Below are positions 1-12,309 of a stretch of 64,000 bases of DNA, in pieces. Source of the DNA: Adineta steineri (taxonomy: Eukaryota; Rotifera; Eurotatoria; Adinetida; Adinetidae); assembly GCA_905250115.1 (NCBI GenBank), contig CAJNOI010000045.1:527841-591840 (forward strand), given 5' to 3'. The position numbers were made by a program, and so were the translations under genes. Within the stretch, counting starts at the first letter, position 1; the number at the start of each line of letters is the position of its first letter. The notes below the pieces were generated by a model. That model did not search any database. It was not told the origin of the DNA and saw only the letters and a list, made by a program, of their open reading frames with translations.

Positions 1-217
1 TCATTGACTAAAAATGTAACATAGAAATAATTATATAGGATTTTTAATTTTTAATACGATAGAAATAAGTAGAATAGGTTCTTTATCTATAACTGTCTAG
101 AAAAGATTTCAATAGACATACTCTTCTATGAAAATGAAGAATGTCTAAGAACATTTTCATATATCTCGCTCATTAAAAGAACAATGACTTTTTTTCGAAG
201 CCTCTTAAATTCATCTC

Positions 218-3200
218 TTAATAACCTGATGAAGTTGTATCTTCTGATACTAAAACCATTTGACTTTGTTCAAGTGTTTCTTCCGATTGTGGTTTTTCTT
301 CTTGTTGAAAATCATCAACCGTATCCCACCCATTTTTTTGACTATTTCCTGATGTTGTATCAGATTCTATTGATTGAATATTTTCATTTTCATTTATTGT
401 TACTGATGTAATTTCTTCATTTAATGTAACTTGATCAACTGAATCACCATTTGATGGTTGATCATTTTTTTCAATATTATCTGTTGTTTGAACTTGATCA
501 TTTTCAACATCGGATTCTATATCATCGGATGATGGTTCATTATCATTATCATTATCATCATTTGATATAACTTTTAATGTTGCTTTTTTAATAATTTCAA
601 GTGAACGAGAAAGAAATTCTTCACCACTATATTGTTTTGTTGGGCGAATACGAGTTTTTAAACGTTGAAAAATAATATTAATAGCACGTTTAACTTGTTC
701 ATTGATTAATTGTGGTTGTTCATCATTCATTTCAATGATTTTTTCTTTCATTGATACAAGTCGTTCTTGAAGTTTTTCAAACTAAATCAAAAAATGAAAA
801 TAAATATAAAAATTAAATTTTGTTCTATATTTACTCGTTCTTCGTAAGCTTCGATTTGTTGTTTTGATTCATTTAATTCTTCATTTGCTTGTGTTAACTA
901 AATAAAAAGAAGAAAATTCAAAAATAATTATTATATTTGACTAACTTTATTTCCATTTTCATCAAATAACGTTTTCAATTGTTCGAATTCTTTTCCTTTT
1001 AATGCTAATAAACGTTCATTTTGTGTTTGTTGTCGATCAAGTTTTTCTTGCCATTCTCGTTCTAAATCTTGTTCAATTCGACTTATCTATTCAAAACAAA
1101 ATTTTGTTTATATTTTTTCAATGAATAAAATCAAATTAAAAATAACTAACTTCTTGATTACTTGTTAAACTATCATTTGTTCGTTGTTTACGTAGTTTCG
1201 CTCGTAATTCATCTAATTCACTTTCATAGGTTGTTTTTTGTTCATCTACATCATCTTGCCATCGTTTGCGTTCATTTTCATATTTTAATTTTCGTTCATT
1301 GTTTGCCTATTAAAATAAAAAATTTTGTTTTGGCATTTTTGAGAAAGAATAGATCGAAGCATTCGAGTTCAAATTGTTTTAACTTACTAAGAAAACCTTA
1401 AAAATATTCGTATCTATGACGTTCCCTTCTCTCTATAATATGAGCAAATTTATATCTAAAAGACTAGATACTTTTTAATCCAACTGAGTGACGTTCTGAG
1501 ATTTCGATATATTTAATATTTAAAGCTTTTACAAAGAAAGAAGAAATTAGTATTGCAAAGCTTATTATAGAAAGCTTCTTATATTGATACTAACTTGATT
1601 CTTTCTTGATAAGAAACAAATAGGATGTTTTCTTAATCTCAACAAAAACCACTTATGACGAAAAGAATAAGATAAATGTTAATGTAAGTTATTCCTGAAT
1701 AGATCAATAATTCTAAAGCTACTATTAGTAATATTAAATACAAGCGAAAGATAAATAAGTAATATCTTTTATCTATCAATTTACTAATAAAGATGTACAA
1801 TGGTTATAGAATTTCTTTTGATTTAATAATACTCATATAATAATAAGTAGTTTTGTTTTCATAGCATTATTCCTAAACTATTTAAATAAAGCAATAATCA
1901 ACAACTTTACCCGCTAAACATTAATGTTTTCCTATTATTTCTAATAAATAATGTCATTGAAATGATTTCTATTTGTATTTACCTTTTCTAAATTTGCACA
2001 AGTAATTTTGAGTTCAGCTAATTCTTCTTCAAGTGTATTTAAATTTGTTTGTAATTGTTTTTTAGTCGATTTATCATTTTTTAATTGTTCTTCAAATGTA
2101 TCAAATTTCATTTGCATTTCTGATCGTTGATTTTCCGATTTTTGTAAATCATCTTTATATTGTTCACATTTATGTAATAATGTACTTAAACGTGATTGAT
2201 TTTCATTAATATCTTGTGTATATTGATTGATTTGTAATTGTAAATCAGCTATTTTACTTGTTGATATACTTAAATTGTTTGTTAATTCAACTTTTTGTTT
2301 TTCTAAATCAAGAATTTTTTGTGCAGTTTGTTCTGATACATTATTAACAACAACATTTCGTTGTTCAAATGTCTGATGACTCTGTTCAATTAATCTATAT
2401 TATTATTATAAAGAATATTAATTTTTAATTTCAAAAGAACAAATAAAATTTACTTTTGATTTCGATCAAGTAATTCTGATATTTTAAGATTAAGTTCTTC
2501 AACTTTTGCACTTCGATCAAATAAATCTTTTTTCATTGTATCATTTTCCTAGAAAGATTTTTTACAAAATAAAATTAATCTTAAAAAGAAAAATAATATA
2601 CTTTAACAATTCGTTGAATATTTCCAAGAACAATGCTTGTTTCCATATTTGGATATGATGTAGAATTTTTTGTATCAAACTAAATTATAATATTTAGAAT
2701 TTAACAGAAACAAAAAACAAATCAATTATACTTTTTCATTTAATACATCAACTTTTTCAGTTAATCGATTGAGTAATTGACGAAAATCATTTTGAAAAGG
2801 TTGTTGTTGTTGCTGTTGTTGATAAAACATATCCGTTAGTGGCACTATAATTGAGTTAATCATTATGAATATATTTGAAATATCTATTTACTATTAGGTG
2901 AAGTTTGTGGATATTGCGAAGGAGGCCACATTGATAATTGTTGATAACCACCCATTCCAGGCATTACCCCCATTGATGATGCTTTTTAAATATAATATTA
3001 ATATGAAATTTTATTCTATTCCAAATATTTACCTGGTCGATTATTGTAATCATGTATTGGTGGTTGTTGTGGTGTATACATATTTGATTGTTGTAGTAAA
3101 TGTTGAGCTTGAGGATGATGATGTGGATGATATGCTGGTTGTACAAATTGAACTGGTGGTACTGGTGTTGTAATCTTCAAAGAAAATAGTTTATAGAAAA

Positions 3201-4778
3201 ATCAATCAATAAATAATAACGTACAGATCTTGGTGGTACAATAACATTTTGTATAAATTCATTATTAATTGAATCATCATCACTAAATGATGTCAAATTA
3301 GGAGGCATTGGAGCTGCAAATGCACTTGTTTGATTTTGATTTTGATTTGGAAGCATTGAAACTCCACCCATTCTATTAATTCGTTGTAACATTTTATTTT
3401 TTTCGCTACTATTCTTTAAATTAAATTAAAAAAAATAAAAGTCAAAAAAAACAATATATAATTTCATTGACATAAATAACCTCATTATCTTCTGTTATTG
3501 TACGTTTTCGTTCAACTGTTGGTGGTGGTAGTTGTTGTGGTGGTAATTGTGGTTCTTCAGCAGGCGTTGTTACTGAATTAGCACGTGCATCTTTTTCTCG
3601 TTTAATCTAATTAATAAAAAATACGAAAAAGGAAAATAACAAATGATGATCTAAAATGGAACATACACGAGTAACTTCTATATTATAAAATACATTTCCG
3701 ATCATTGCTACACGTTGTCCATTTTTTTTCATTCCACGAAGAGAATCATCAAATGCCTAAAAAGAATTTTATTCGTAATTATTTCTTTACTGGAAATTTA
3801 CTTTGCCATTTTGTTGTTTACCAATTTTAAATTTCACTGGTTTAGTTTCTCCATTCTAATAAAAAATATGATAAATTTTTAATTAGAAAAAAAAACAAAT
3901 TTACATCAGCCGGTGAAATTGTTCCATTTTCAAGTAGTTTCTGCATATTAACAGTTATTTCTGCACTATCTTGATCGACTAAAGCCGAACCTTCACCTTC
4001 TCGAATATCTTGTATAATATGATCGAATTTAAATGCAAATAAATAAGCTTTCGCTAGAAGAAACTAAATTAAATAAAAACAAATTTTTGAAAATAAAATA
4101 AAGATTTCTGTTAATAACTTGTAGAATAAAATCAACAAGTGCTTGTTTATTATCAAACATAATCGACCAATTTTGTGCACTATCATCTTGAAATGATAAA
4201 TAATTATTTGGTTGAGACTAAAAAATTCATTTTAATAATAGAATGAAAATTAATAAAATAAATTTACAGTTAAAATAGTTGTAGTCATTATACGAGCTGA
4301 TGTAATATGTTGAGTTTTTGTTAAATATAAAATAAGTTGAAAAACTGTATTATCAGTTGATAATAAAGCTACGCCCATTTTTCCTCGTGGTGTCCATTTT
4401 TGATCAGCACCACTGAAATATTTCAAAATAGAATTGAAAATAATGTATGAAACAAAATAATATACAGTGAAAATGCTTGAACAGCAGTTGCTATCATTAT
4501 CTTTGGTGGAGAATCTATTAACAATAGAAAACAAAATGAATCATATGATCTTGTTCTTTATTTGTCGACAAATACCTTTTTTAGGTTGTTTAGGTGGAAC
4601 GTAAGCAGCTGTTGATGCTACGACTGTCGCTGCAGGGTCCCCACCATGAAATAGTGAAGCCAAATTTTTTGAACTAATTTATTAAAAAAATTCATAAAAA
4701 AATTAAAATGATTTTATTAATAAAATTTTAAAACCTTTGATTAGTCGACGTAAAGTCGAGATCATCATCGTCACTCAT
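218..4778 (-). CDS. FKBP15: FKBP15 (WAFL)-like protein, 20 exons, 968 aa
   Basis: FKBP15 family proteins link early endosomes to actin and carry a divergent FKBP-type domain followed by a long coiled coil. Exons (high to low): 4778-4735, 4673-4576, 4514-4466, 4412-4268, 4217-4119, 4063-3905, 3855-3802, 3756-3667, 3606-3481, 3413-3225, 3174-3033, 2981-2892, 2844-2732, 2679-2602, 2548-2454, 2394-1983, 1306-1151, 1086-946, 897-835, 781-218; all join in frame. The start MSDDDDLDF is followed by LASLFHGGDPAA and AAYVPPKQPKK, then a WH1-like part with QNWSIMF, an FKBP-like part at residues about 146-246 (SLRGMKKNGQRV), a P/Q/N-rich linker, and a coiled coil from about residue 430. The C-terminus is acidic and disordered. 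The order and these motifs match vertebrate FKBP15. The isomerase pocket looks degenerate, so enzyme activity is doubtful. Confidence 0.88.
1307..1982 (-). other. Oversized intron of the FKBP15-like gene
   Basis: At 676 nt this intron is more than ten times the size of the other introns in the gene. It has normal GT and AG borders. I see no open reading frame, terminal repeats or target duplication in it, only AT-rich sequence. Confidence 0.6.
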
Positions 4779-5139
4779 CATGTAGATCTGCAAAAAAATA
4801 AAGACAAACAAAAAGTATCCATGCTCACCTTCATTCGTTTCTTATCTATTTTTCTCTCTCGCACTTATAACTTGTTGTTCTCTTCAGTAGAAAAATTTCA
4901 TCTCCGGATTTGTTTATTCAACAAAAGTCCAAATATGAGAATAGACATACGAGTAAATGCAAGATACGCAATTAGAAAAGGAAAAGGAATACAACAGATA
5001 GAACAAAAAAAAACAACTTGTTTGTTAAAAATGGATGTTTTTTTTTTCTTCTGCTCGATTGTTTCGGATTTATTTGAAATATCAAAAAACAAAAAAAAGA
5101 GAAAAAGAAAAAAAAACGTTCTTGTTTTATTTATTTTTC

Positions 5140-7046
5140 TTATTGAGATCTACATGTGTGAACACCTGGTTGACCACCTTCTTCATCGGAATCGCCAGCA
5201 TCATAAGCTTCACGACGAGTACCTTGTCGATCACTATGTGCAGATTTTGTTGTATGAAAATCTATCATATGTGCGTCTTCGACATGTTCACCTTTTGGAA
5301 TGTCGACATGTGGACGTTTTGGTAAAAGTGCTTCAAGTTGCTGCAAAAAAACAAAATAAAATAAAATTCATAATTATATATATTTCATTGAAATTAACCT
5401 TAAATATTTGAGGATCAAGTTGAGATTTATCCGAAGGAAATTCGACATCAAATTGAACAATTAAATCTCCTGTATCATGAGTTCGCATATTAACCATCCC
5501 TTGTCCTTTTACACATCGATATGTTTCTATAGAAATAAAAAACAAGTTTTGTTTTTCTTTTTTTTTGTCAAATCAAGTTAATATACCCGGTGCAATTGGA
5601 TCACTTGCTGGATGTTTTAAAACAATTTTTCTTCCATCTAAATGTGTTATAACCAGTTGAAAGCCACATAATGATTCAACTAAATTGATTTTATGTTTCA
5701 TAACGAGATTATCTCCATTACGTTGGAAAACAGCATGAGGTTCTTGTTGTAAAACAACAATAACATCTCCAGGTTCCATATTTGGTGCTTGATCACTTTC
5801 ACCTGGAAAACGAAGTTGTTGTTCATGTTTACTACCTAAAATAAAATATAATTGTTTCTGTTAAATTCTATTCAATTAAATCTAACCAGGTGATATAACA
5901 ACTTCAAGTTTTTTCTTTTGATCTATTGTCTTTTTACCATGACAGGTTTTACAACGGTCACGTTCATTGATTATTTCACCTATAGAAAATCATATTTTTA
6001 TTAAATTTAATTCAATTGATAGATTATTCTATTTTTACCTTCTCCACTACAATCTTTGCATACTTGTTGCATTCGTTGCATCATATTTGGACCTATTTGT
6101 CTTGTAACTATTTGAATACCATGACCGCGACATGTTGTACATGATTGTTTAGCACCATCGCGACCACCAACTCTAGAAATTGATTTTCATTATTATAAAA
6201 ATAAATATTTTGTTTCTCTTACCCTTTACATGTTTCACAAAGAGCTTTACGAGAGATTTCAAGTGAACGTGTAACACCTTTATATAATTGTTCGAGTGTT
6301 ACTCTATATTAAGAATTAATATTGAGTTAAAATAAAAATTAAAAATAAATATTTACTTGAGTGGATGTGCAACATCTTCACCTTTACGACGTCGGTTTCG
6401 GCCTCCTCCTCCTCCGCCTCCACCCATGGAATGTCCAAATAAATTACCGAATGGGTGACCACCGAAAGGATGACCACCTCCACCAAAAGGTGATTCACCA
6501 CCACCACCAAAAAATTGTCCGAGAATATCTGCCATACTACCTATAAAAAAATAATTCATTCATATTTAATATATTTTGCTAGTACTCAAAAAAAAACTCT
6601 GTATTTTAAGATCGTTTTTAAAACAAAATAACTAACCTCCACCATGACCGCCGCCGCCACCACCTTCCTTAAGTCCTTCTAATCCATATGAACTATAAAA
6701 CATCAATAAATATTATTTTATTTCAATGAAAATAATAAGATCATACTCATAAACACGTCTTTTATTTTCATCAGTTAATACTTGGTATGCAAATGAAATT
6801 TCTTTGAACTAAAATAAATTAATAAAAATCAATGAAATATATATATATTATTTTAAATGTTAACCTTTTCAGCTGATTCAGGATTTTTATCTGGATGATG
6901 TGTTTTAGCAAGTTTATGATATGCCTAAAAATAATTTTAAAATATTTTTCTTTTTATCTTAATATTTTTAAACAAACTCTTTTTATTTCTTGATCATTTG
7001 CATTTCGTTGTACACCAAGTATATCATATAATTTTGAATCCGGCAT
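5140..7046 (-). CDS. Type I DnaJ (DNAJA-like) Hsp40 co-chaperone, 11 exons, 438 aa
   Basis: Class I Hsp40s deliver unfolded clients to cytosolic Hsp70 and stimulate its ATPase. Exons: 7046-6978, 6924-6865, 6808-6747, 6692-6637, 6540-6357, 6303-6223, 6172-6039, 5979-5887, 5835-5587, 5526-5399, 5340-5140. The J domain has the HPD motif at residues 33-35. It is followed by a Gly/Phe/His-rich linker (about 66-135) and a zinc finger from about residue 166 with four CxxCxG-type modules (CETCKG, CTTCRG, CKDCSG, CKTCHG). Two client-binding beta domains and a dimerisation region follow. The last four residues, CRSQ, form a CaaX box as in farnesylated Ydj1/DNAJA proteins, suggesting a membrane-associated cytosolic form. 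It lies 134 bp downstream of a second DnaJ gene on the same strand. At 438 aa it is slightly longer than human DNAJA2 because of the Gly-rich linker. Confidence 0.93.
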
Positions 7047-7180
7047 GGTTGTTTAAAGTATATGGATTTCTCTGACAATCTACAAAACACATGAAAATCT
7101 TCATTTATTTATTTTTTCTCAATAAAATAGAAAAATATTTTATTAAGAAATAAAATAAAATTTAAAAAAGCAAAGATTTT

Positions 7181-9038
7181 TTAATGTGTTTGACATGAAT
7201 GAACTTGTGGTTGTCCATCTTCATCTTCATCGTCGTCATCATTATCATCACCATCATCATCAGTATACTGGTCATCATCATCATTATTATTATCATCTTC
7301 ATTACTTTCATCACCAATTTTATGTGAAGAACGATGTTTATTCGTATTCGATTCTTTTTTATGATCAATCATTGATGATGATTCATCAAGAATTATTCCT
7401 GATGGAATATCTAATTCTGGTTTAGATGGTAATAAACTTTCTAATTTCTAGACAAGAAAAAAGAAAAACATATTTTTTTAAAAAATAAGAAATTTTGTTT
7501 TTTCTATACCTGAAGAATATTTGTATCATTAAAAAAATTCATTGATGGAAATTCCACATCAAATTGAATGATTAAATCACCTGTATGATGAGTTTCCATA
7601 CTATTCATACCTTGATTTACAATTTTTTTCATTGAATCTATTTATATTTTTTTTTGAAAAATAACTGAAAAGAATTTTTGATTAAATAACATACTTGGTG
7701 CAATTGGTTGATCAGCTGGATGTTGAATAAGTACATGTCGTCCATCAAGATGTTGAATACTTCGTTTAAAACCCGTTAATGATTCATTTAAATTTATTTT
7801 TAATTTAATTAAAAGATCATTTTCATTAATACGTTCAAATACTGAATGTTTTTCTTGTTCAATTAAAATAAAAACATCACCTGCTTCAACATTTGGCTAA
7901 AAATAAATTTCTATATATATAATCTTAGAAATTATTATTTCCGATTCATACTAATTGATCATTTTCTCCACGAAATTTTATTTTTTTTCCATTTGCACAT
8001 CCTGGTAAAATAACAACATCAAGATTTTTAGTTTCTTCGATTATTTTATTGCCGTGACATGCATGACATTTATCTTTATTTGCAATTATTTCACCTATAA
8101 CAATTAATAATTAAAAAAAGATATGTTTTTATTTTTTTAAATTTTACCCTCTCCATCGCATTCTCGACATTGTACTGGTTGTTGAAATGTTAAAGGGCCC
8201 ATACGAGTCATTCCCATACAAACACCTAAATAGTTCTCAGGTTCAAATAAGAATAAGAAATACACAAAAACTTTACCTTGACCATGACAAGTACGACAAT
8301 GTACTCGTTTTTTACCTTCTTTACAACCTGATCTAAATAATAAACAAGAATAAATTCATATAGAAACGCCAAAAAAAGTATTTCATACCCGTTACATTGT
8401 TTACATGATACACGACGTTGAAATGATATAGATTTTGTTTCACCATTATATATAGTTTCTAGACTAACTCTACAATATATATGAAATCAATGATATTTAT
8501 ATGTTAGTGATGATATGATTAATCTACTTCAATGGAATCACTTTTGATTCACCTTTTGGTTTACCATGTTGTTTATGATGATGTCTACTAGATCCACCCA
8601 TGAATAAATCAAATAAACTAGTTGCACCTATATATATTATAAAATGAATGATTAAACATTAAAATCAACATCTACTAAAGTCATTACCTTCAGCGCCCAT
8701 GCCTTCTTTAAGACCGTCAAGTCCATATTGATCATAGACTTCTTTTTTATGTTCATCTTTTAAAACATCGTAAGCAGCTGAAATTTCTTTGAATTTTTCT
8801 GGTGGTGCATCAGGATTTCGATCTAAAATTTTATTTATAAAAATTTACTTTATTTTATATATTTCTACCAGGATGATATTTCATAGCAGCCATTTTATAT
8901 GCCTAAAATATGTGCGTTGAATGCAAATGAAACGATATTATTTTTTACTTTAGCAATTTGAGCATTTGTTGCATCTGGTGAAACTTCAAGTAAATCATAT
9001 AATTTTGTATCACGTTTTTTCGATCGTGGCACAGGCAT
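7181..9038 (-). CDS. Second type I DnaJ (DNAJA-like) co-chaperone, 11 exons, 437 aa
   Basis: Tandem paralogue of the downstream DnaJ gene with the same domain order and mostly matching intron positions. Exons: 9038-8949, 8902-8869, 8822-8688, 8627-8528, 8469-8389, 8332-8277, 8225-8148, 8094-7952, 7896-7695, 7637-7510, 7447-7181. The N-terminus has a basic extension ([15 protein letters not shown]) before the J domain. HPD is at residues 40-42. The Gly/Phe linker is much shorter and His-rich. The zinc finger keeps four modules (CKQCNG, CRTCHG, CRECDG, CHACHG). The tail has long acidic Asp/Glu/Asn runs and ends CQTH: the cysteine is kept, but His at the last CaaX position is unusual, so prenylation is uncertain. 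Probably a duplicated, diverged co-chaperone. Confidence 0.92.
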
Positions 9039-9617
9039 TGTTTATTTGAAAAATCAGGTGAAATCTAGAAAAAAATATTTATGAGACACAATTCGAATGA
9101 TGCAAGTTAACTACGGACACAACAACCCATACAGGAAGCGTAAAATACAGAACGAATCAAGGTGAAGTATAGTTTAAATATATTTTGCCCGTTGATTTTA
9201 ACGAGAAAAAGAGACAGAAGTAAATCATCTGTTAAAATGGTAAAATACGGAATGTATCATTTGATCGATTTTATATCTATTGAAAGTATTTTCAATGAAA
9301 TAAACAAGTTTTATTGAATGGTATTAAGAAGTTTCAAATCATTATTTGGATAAAATCATAGAGAGGTCAATGAGAAAGATAAATGGTGATATGTAACCAA
9401 TAGGAAAATTCCTTGTTAATAAAACAAAAGAAAAAGTTCTTAAATCTTGTAATAAAATAAATGAAGTTATATATCATGACAACATAAACATAATCTTTTA
9501 TTTAAATACTGAAGAAAATCATCTCGATGTAATTTTTTTCACATTGATTAACTAAGAATATATTTGAACATATATCATTCACAAAAAAAAGAAAAGAAAA
9601 CAACAAAAAAAACGAAT
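9039..9617. other. Intergenic spacer between the second DnaJ gene and the neurensin-like gene
   Basis: AT-rich and without a supported gene. It should hold the promoter of the upstream DnaJ copy, but I found no convincing TATA box or heat-shock element. Confidence 0.4.
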
Positions 9618-10331
9618 TTAAGGTGATGTTATAGGTGTCATTCCATCAGTTGTTATTCTTGATTCATTTTTACGATAATTTGGTTGAACTGATTTCGGTA
9701 CACTACGTACAGGAATAGTTTGTTCACTGCCACTTGATGTTTCCATTCGAAACTTAATAGAAAAAAATGCTTTACATTTAAAAAAAATATTTTTTTTTCG
9801 TAATACTTTTAAAGGATCTGTTTCATCAGTTGCGTCTCCACTAGCACACCACATGTGACAAAAAGTTGGCAATAAAAGTGATAGAGTAAATAAGATGCCT
9901 CCAGCTACAACTAAACATATTCCTATTGAATGACTTCTATCTAATTTTGAATTATAAGCAATTGCATCTCGATCAACAGTAATAAATTCCGGATTACTCG
10001 ATGATGGTTCATCAACATTTGTATTTTTTCGAGGAAGCATAAACCCAATTAAAAGTAGAAATAAACCAGAGAGTACTAATAATGTACCAATCCAAAGAAT
10101 TATTTTCCACCAACGACTAGAAAATCTTGGACGATTATACGGATTTATATGTCTAAATATAACATTCAATTAAGTTATTAAATAATTAAATTAATCCTTG
10201 ATATATAAATATGAAATTTACCTATGTTGAATATCTCTTTCACGTTCATTATCACCTTGTCGATCATAAAAATTATCAAGATATGATCGAATACCAAAAT
10301 ATCTCATACATCCACCAACTCCAACATCCAT
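9618..10331 (-). CDS. Neurensin-like two-pass membrane protein, 2 exons, 214 aa
   Basis: Neurensins are small vesicle membrane proteins of neurons. Exons are 10331-10222 and 10152-9618. The N-terminus contains MRYFGIRSYLDNFYD, closely resembling the YGVRSYLHQFYED-type start of vertebrate neurensins. Two hydrophobic segments lie at residues about 53-76 and 111-135, separated by a loop with FITVDRDAIAYNSKLD, which aligns with the FVVVDTHAVQFNSALD-type loop of neurensin-1. The C-terminal tail is Ser/Thr/Pro-rich and probably cytoplasmic. Length is close to that of human neurensins (about 195-205 aa). Transport or vesicle function is inferred from the family only. Confidence 0.82.
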
Positions 10332-12309
10332 ATTTTTAAAGATTAAACAATTATCAATATAATAATTAATTACAATATTCTAAAAATAAAACGAGATTTT
10401 TGTTGCTTGACATGTCAACAATATATAGACTTACTAAAAATTATTAAAAGAGCTTTTTATTGTTGCCTATTGGTTAGTAGTATATATTATTACATCAATC
10501 TCTCATGATATATGATACCCATGAGTTGTGTCTTTCAAGTAGTCTCGTTCAAGGACTCGAGGCGACGAAAGAAAGGAAACAATATGTTTTCTTTTTCTAC
10601 TTTGCAAACGACTGTGAGGAGAAGAAGAGAGAGAAAAAAAGAAGATCGTCACTTTTTTTCTTTCACTATTTAGTTCTCTCTCGCCCACATTCTTTTATAT
10701 TTCTCTATTAGAATAATAGCATTGCGTGTGTATATGTGTTCAACATTCTTCCTTCACTTTTTTTTTCTCCAAAAGTCCTTGCTTTTCTTCTCATTCTTTT
10801 TATCCGACAGAACGGAAGAATTGCATCTCCTACGCCCACATTCTTCCACCCACCTATCTGATATAAATGAAAATCGCGTTTTTCTAGTAGAAGAAGCAAA
10901 AGGATCGCAATGTATGCTGAGATTTACGATTCATGTCAACTATATTTTTTACAACAAATTTTATCAGAGAGAGTACACGCACATTATTTCCTATATTTTG
11001 GTAAAAGATCGCGTGATTAATTTATACTAAATTAATTGAGATGTAGGTGTTTACGAGAATTTTTTGTTTCCGAACGATAAGTTGAATTTTGCTTTATAAT
11101 AAATAATTAATGTTATTCTTTTATAACTAAATTTGTAACTTAATTAAATACGATCAAGAATTTGGAAAATATAAATTGCATTATATATATTAAAAAAAAG
11201 ACTCAAAATAGATGTGTAAATATGACCATGAACAATGTCACAGCTGTTGTAGTACAAGTATAAATTGACGATGACATCATGAAAATGTTGATAAGCTAAA
11301 TGCACAATGGATGAAGAAAAAAAAGAGGAAAGAAAAAATTACATTACGGAAATAACGCCATTAGAAGATGTATTTGCATTCTAGTTAGTGAGATAGATTA
11401 AGAGATAAAATGAAAATTAAGATAAGTAAAAGCTAATAAAATAATTCCAAATAAAATATTATGTAAAACATTTGAACTTAGTAGTATCATTTTATTTCTT
11501 CTATATATTTTCATGGACTGGAATACATTGATTAAAATTTTATGATAAAATACTATAATATAGCTATACATGCATAAAGTCACAGTAGCTGTCAAGGCAT
11601 ATTCATTATTTATTAGTATAGATTAGGCACATGCACTTGCCTCATAACGATTCATTTCACAACCTTATTAATCGCAGACGACAACATATACACTGATGAC
11701 AATGATTATTAACAAAATTTTATGTTGTACTAAAAAAAAGTTTGGGTTGTAAACTAATTCATTTGTCTTACGAAATCTTATTTCCATATATATGAAGAGA
11801 ATAGATTAATCAAGCATGGAATCATCGAATATCTGGGAATAGTTACAATATATTTTATTTTACATATATTTCCCTGCAGACATTTGAAAATACTCTGAAT
11901 GTCTTTTTTTTGTGAAATATATGTCATAGAATTCTCTATTATATCTACACACGAAGATTATTTTTTTAGTTGGTTATATAACAGAAATATATCGCGCAAT
12001 TTGCGATGAAATTTTAACTAACCGACTTGTTTGAGTTTCACTGTAGTAAGGAACAAGTCAAAAGAGCCTTTGTATATTTTTATCATCGAGAATTTAATGA
12101 TGAATGTAAAAAGAAAAAATTTTAAAATTCTACGACATATTTGTTTGTTTGTTAATTCGTGCTCAATAATTTATATTGAAATGTCTGTTTATTTTTGCTT
12201 GATTATTACAACTAAACCTATATGATAATAACAATAAAAGTTCATAAAACAAATAGAAGAAGAAGAAAACGAAAAAATACACGCATATGTAGAGTCATGT
12301 CTAGACATT
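10332..12309. other. Intergenic region without a supported gene
   Basis: About 2 kb, AT-rich, with purine- and pyrimidine-rich stretches (10560-10810). It should include the neurensin-like promoter. Reading frames here are short and show no splice-supported structure or recognisable domain. Confidence 0.4.

Noticed and set aside
4737..5411. 224-aa plus-strand open frame over the FKBP15/DnaJ spacer
   Set aside because: It overlaps the first FKBP15 exon and the last DnaJ exon on the other strand; the sequence is low complexity and matches no family.
7047..7180. Heat-shock element between the two DnaJ genes
   Set aside because: GAAAATCTTC near 7093 does not give three correctly spaced GAA/TTC pentamers.
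7181..7330. GAT/CAT trinucleotide run as a microsatellite
   Set aside because: It is coding: an Asp/Asn-rich acidic stretch in the last exon of the second DnaJ gene.
10501..11030. Short hydrophobic frames on both strands upstream of the neurensin-like gene
   Set aside because: They arise from pyrimidine- and purine-rich DNA, lack family features and overlap each other on opposite strands.
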